A stretch of DNA of 64,000 nucleotides from contig JAPTYK010000001.1 in assembly GCA_026913215.1 (NCBI GenBank), forward strand, positions 248,001-312,000, given 5' to 3'. The DNA is from Streptomyces diastatochromogenes. GTDB lineage: Bacteria; Actinomycetota; Actinomycetes; Streptomycetales; Streptomycetaceae. The notes beneath the pieces are model-generated. The model worked only from the letters and a program-made list of their open reading frames with translations, searched no databases and had not been told where the DNA came from. Made by a program: the position numbers and the translations under genes. Below, in pieces: positions 60,549 to 64,000 of this stretch (position 1 is its first letter; every line of letters starts with the position of its first letter).

Positions 60549-61105
60549 ATGAATGATCATCCTGAGCGCTGGAGTCGGGCGACCGTCTACCCCGACATGT
60601 GGGCGGACCCGGCCGACGACCCCCGTGACACCGACGGCGACGGCCCGGAGGGGAGCTCGCGACGCTGCGGGACTTCCTCTCCGGCTACCGGCTGACCCTG
60701 CGGATGAAGTGCGAGGGCCTGGACGCGGAGCAGTTGGCCCGCCGTTCGGTCCCGCCGTCGACGATGTCGCTGCTCGGGCTGGTCCGCCACCTCGCCGAGG
60801 TGGAGCGGGACTGGATCACCTGGATCACCGGGGAACCGCTGCCGAAGGTGTACGGCGAGCGCGACGCGGACTTCCACGGGGCCGTCGCCGACCAGGCGGT
60901 GGTCGACGCCGCGTACGCCGATCTGGAGCGCGAGCAGGCCGCGGCCGACGCCGCGCTCGCCGCGTATCCGGACCTGGGCGAGCGGCTCCCGAAGGACGGG
61001 ATCGCGGTGCGCGAGCTGATGGTGCACCGGATCGAGGAGTACGCCCGCCACTGCGGGCACGCCGACCTGCTGCGCGAGTGCGTCGACGGGCGGGTCGGCC
61101 AGTAG
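60549..61105 (+). CDS. DinB-superfamily DUF664 protein
   Basis: About 186 residues beginning MNDHPERWSRATVYPDMWAD. The core (MKCEGLDAEQLARRSVPPST, then LLGLVRHLAEVERDWITWIT) is a DUF664 four-helix bundle with metal-site His residues in LVRHLAEVE and EYARHCGHADLL. Such proteins can be thiol-dependent transferases in actinobacteria. One slip near 60650 joins N-terminus and core. The end of the gene lies in a short tandem duplication of GGCCAGTAGGGCGG. Confidence 0.75.
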
Positions 61106-61131
61106 GGCGGGGCGGCCAGTAGGGCGGCGCG

Positions 61132-61162
61132 CCCCGGCCGCCGAGGGTGTCGGCGGCCGGGG
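61132..61162. terminator. bidirectional terminator
   Basis: CCCCGGCCGCCGA-GGGTG-TCGGCGGCCGGGG is a perfect 13-bp stem between the convergent DUF664 and DUF5682 genes. Confidence 0.8.
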
Positions 61163-61167
61163 TGGTG

Positions 61168-63943
61168 TCAGCGGGCCGCGAGGACGGTCGCCAGCGCGTC
61201 GGCCGTGGCCGGGTGGGCGGCGAGGCGCCGCGCCCGCCCGGCCGGGTCCGGCGCGTCCGTACCGGTCCATCCCTCCGTGCGGCCGAGGAGCTCCGCGAGG
61301 GCGTCGCAGGTCGCCGGATGGGCGGGAGGAGCGCCGCTCCCGGGGGCGGCGGCCGTGGGAGGGCGCGCGGCGCGGCGGCTGCCGGTGCCAGGGCGGGACC
61401 CAGGTGTCCAGGGCCGCGAGCCGGGCCGGGAAGATCCGTCCCGCCTCGCGGATGAGCAGCGGGGCCAGCTCCGCGGCGTTCGAGCGGAGGGTCGTGATGA
61501 GCGCCGGGAGCCAGGGCAGCAGCACGGCGTCCGGCAGGCGCCCGAAGGCGTTCGACACGGCCTCCACCACCACGTCCGCGAGGCCCGGCACCGGCTCCAG
61601 GGCGTGCACGAAGCCGCTGAGGTAACGCGGGTACGAGGGCACGACCAGGGGGTTGGCGAGGAGCTCGTCGCAGCGGGACCGCAGCTCGCCCCGGGAGAGC
61701 GTGCCCAGCTGCACCTGCGCCGCCCACAGCAGGGCCGTCTTCGCCGGGTCCCGGGGGTGCGCCTGGGCGACCGCCAGTTCCAGCTGGGTCCTGTCGCAGC
61801 CGAGCGAGAGCGCCAGGCCCTCCATGCTGAACAGGAAGCCCAGCATCGCCGCGACCTGCCCCACCGTCGCGTCCTCGTCGCGGAACGCCGTCGGCAGCAG
61901 CGTGCAGTAGTGCGCGTACCCGGTTCTGACGAAGGACTCGATCCAGGGCGGCAGCACCGGCTCGCCGGTGCGGTAGTACGCGAGGAGTCCGCGCACCCGG
62001 CGCAGGACCTCGGGCGCCCTGTCGACCGTGCGCTCCCCGCCAGGACGTCGAGGGCACGGGTGCCGAGCTCGTCGGCGAGGCGCCGGCCGCCCAGGTAGAG
62101 CGTGGCGTCCTCGACGGCCGCGAGGACCTCGGCGGTCGTCGCCCGCGCCCGTACGCGGTGCGGCGCAGGCGCTGCTCCAGGACCTGTTCGAGGCTCACGC
62201 CCTCGTAGCCGAGTTCGATGAGCGCCCGCTGGTGGGTGCCGAGGGCGAGGTCCCAGGACTCCTGGATCGACCGCTCGCCGAGCCGCCGCTCCCCCATGAC
62301 GGGCCGGGCGGCGCCGGCCGGCATCAGGCGGCGCAGCATCCACAGGACGTCGGAGCAAGCCCGCAGTTCCGGCCGGGAGGTCATGTCGAGCAGGGCCCTG
62401 CGCACCCCGCGCTGCTGGAGGTTCAGCTCCAGCGGTGCCAGGCGGTCGTGGACGTCCCGGGCCAGCGGCGGCAGCGCCTCGTAGCCGACCTGGCCGATCC
62501 GGTCGCCGCCCATCATGTTCTCGACGAGGCGGCGCACGTCGCGGCGCCCGGGGACGCTGTCCTTCTCGATGCAGGTGACCGCGGCGTCCTGGAAGTCGTA
62601 CGGCGTGGGCTTGGCCCGGTCCCGCATCCCGGCGAGGAGGATCGACGTCTCGAAGACGGCGATCGCGTCGGCGGTGGAGGCGAGGTAGCCGTTGCGGCGG
62701 GCGGCGCGGACGATGTCCACGGACCAGCCGAGCAGTTCGGTCTCGTCGAGGGCGTCGAGGACCGGCGGCTTGCGGAGGAAGCCGGAGAGCCGGTCCTCGG
62801 GCGTGGCCGTGGCAGGGAGGGCGGTCGGCGCGGCGGCCTTCGTCCCGGTCCGCTTCGTGCCGGCCTGGCCGTCCAGGCGGTACGGCTTCACCCGGGTGCG
62901 CTTGAGGTTCTTCGTCCACTGCGTCGCCGCGATCGACACGGACCCGGGGGCGAGGCCGAACTGGGCCTCGATCGCGGCGTTGCTGGAGGGGATCAGACCG
63001 TACTGCCAGGTCGTGGCCGTGCGAGGAGTGATCTCGAAGCCGTCGGCGCCGTGCACCCCGAACTCCTCGACGCGGCTGGCCGCGTGGAAGGCTCCGCAGA
63101 CGTACAGGCAGTCGGCGGGGTCGGTGCCGGTCGCGGCCAGGTGCGCGCGCATCCGGGTCCACATGTGGCGCTCGCGGTCCTCGTCGGTGCGGACGCGGTC
63201 CCCGTCGCCCGGGGCGAGCCGCCGGAACAGGCTGCCGATGAGGAACATGACCTGGCGGTAGGTGTCGTGGTCGCTGTCGCCGAGCGGTATCTCCACGTAC
63301 TGGTGCCACCACTCCGACCAGTGCCGCACCTTGCCGTGGCGCAGCAGGTGCTCCTCCAGTTCGGCGAAGCGCGGCCGCAGGTCGCCGATCTCGACGCCGA
63401 CGGCCTCGCCGTGGAGCGCGGCCTCGGTGTCGCCCTCCTCGCGGGCCTCCGGCTCGTCGGCGCGCTCGTGCCGCGGGTCCCACTGGAAGACGTGGTCGGA
63501 GGAGCGGTCGACGAGGACCAGTTCCACGCCGGGGGTGTCGAGGGCGTAGGCGATGGCCTGGTACTCGGCGGAGGCCTCGGTGATCGGGGCGACGACGGAC
63601 AGCGGCGCCCAGTCGGCCGGGAAGCCGTCGATGTCGCTCGCGAAGGCCTGCACGGCCACCGGCAGCCGGCAGTTGCGCAGCTCGGTGAGGAGCGGCGTCA
63701 TGTCCTCGCACAGCTCCAGGTAGACGACCTTGGGCTGCTTCTCGCGCAGGCGGCGGGCCATGGCGAGGGCGGAGGCGGGCGAGTGGTGGCAGACGGGAAG
63801 ATCTCCAGGGGTTCCGCCACGGCTCGGTCGACGTCGTCGACCAGGCCGAGGAGGATGCCCTCCAGGGCGTCCGGCCCGTCGGCGAACTCGGCCGCCGCCT
63901 CGTGCAGTTGACCGCGCAGCGCGGTGAAAGGGGTCCCGGTCAC
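61168..63943 (-). CDS. DUF5682-family protein
   Basis: About 920 residues starting at a GTG that overlaps the upstream stop (GTGA). Conserved pieces include REKQPKVVYLELCEDM, YRQVMFLIGSLFRRLAPGDG, DCLYVCGAFHAASRVEEFG and TQWTKNLKRTRVKPYRLDG. The N-terminal half resembles TraB/erythromycin-esterase-like DUF5682 proteins; the C-terminal half is helical and repetitive. Slips lie near 63790, 62150, 62040 and 61345. In actinobacteria such genes are usually next to an AAA ATPase and a VWA-domain gene, forming a chelatase-like set. Function unknown. Confidence 0.75.
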
Positions 63944-64000
63944 GACAGCTTCGCGATCGCTTCGCGGCCGCCTTCGAGGAACTCGGGCCACGAGCCGCCC
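63940..64000 (-). CDS. C-terminal end of an upstream gene
   Basis: Only the last 19 codons are present, reading GSWPEFLEGGREAIAKLS before the stop. It overlaps the DUF5682 start by four bases, so the two are co-translated. From gene-neighbour knowledge an AAA/MoxR-type ATPase is expected, but nothing in this fragment proves it. Confidence 0.45.
   Translation of the reverse strand, partial: GGSWPEFLEGGREAIAKLS

Overview
This window is chromosomal DNA from a high-GC actinomycete, almost certainly a Streptomyces. Codon third positions are overwhelmingly G/C, GTG and TTG starts are common, and the gene families (PgsB/PgsC with an NlpC/P60 protein, a Streptomyces-type contractile injection system, many GNAT, TetR and LuxR proteins) are typical of the genus. 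One technical property colours everything. Many genes are broken by frame changes, and in nearly every case I could trace, the frame moves as if one base were lost, usually in a G or C run. I read these as unresolved sequencing deletions, not pseudogenes, and annotate across them as single genes with the approximate break points.

Layout. 1-3.7 kb: the end of a HAMP-domain membrane protein, pgsB, pgsC and a secreted NlpC/P60 hydrolase, a poly-gamma-glutamate-type locus. 3.7-5.2 kb: a nucleotidyltransferase and a HAD hydrolase. 5.3-23.9 kb: a collagen and hydroxyproline utilisation island. It holds a proline iminopeptidase, 2-oxoglutarate semialdehyde dehydrogenase, 1-pyrroline-4-hydroxy-2-carboxylate deaminase, a three-subunit D-hydroxyproline oxidase, a five-gene oligopeptide ABC transporter, an FAD oxidoreductase of uncertain role, an ornithine-cyclodeaminase-family reductase, a hydroxyproline epimerase and a secreted M9 collagenase. 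Together they could take collagen to peptides, import them, and convert trans-4-hydroxyproline to 2-oxoglutarate. Three of the promoters share a nearly identical 16-bp element (CAGTRNWATTTCACAT) and a fourth has a related one, so they are probably co-regulated.

23.9-36.1 kb: a Sel1-repeat protein, a secreted lipase, an autoproteolytic C45-type hydrolase under a perfect palindrome, an operon for a Baeyer-Villiger monooxygenase, an AurF-like diiron oxygenase and a 7Fe-ferredoxin/NADP reductase fusion with a divergent TetR gene, an MMPL exporter, and a NarL-type two-component system.

36.4-55.9 kb: a contractile injection system (eCIS). In order: LuxR regulator with a degenerate receiver, DUF4255 cap protein, AAA+ ATPase, a divergent membrane protein with a COG1470-like N-terminus, a DUF4157 protein with a putative EndoU-like toxin tail, sheath, tube, two small tail-assembly ORFs, a very long Pro/Ala-rich protein in the tape-measure position, a second tube protein, LysM baseplate protein, VgrG-like spike, gp25, gpJ and gpI baseplate proteins, and a zinc-ribbon/transmembrane protein resembling the membrane-attachment factor of Streptomyces injection systems.

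55.9-64 kb: a secreted beta-propeller/RTX protein, thpR, a tandem GNAT protein, a small lipoprotein, a DinB/DUF664 protein, a DUF5682 protein and the tail of an upstream gene.
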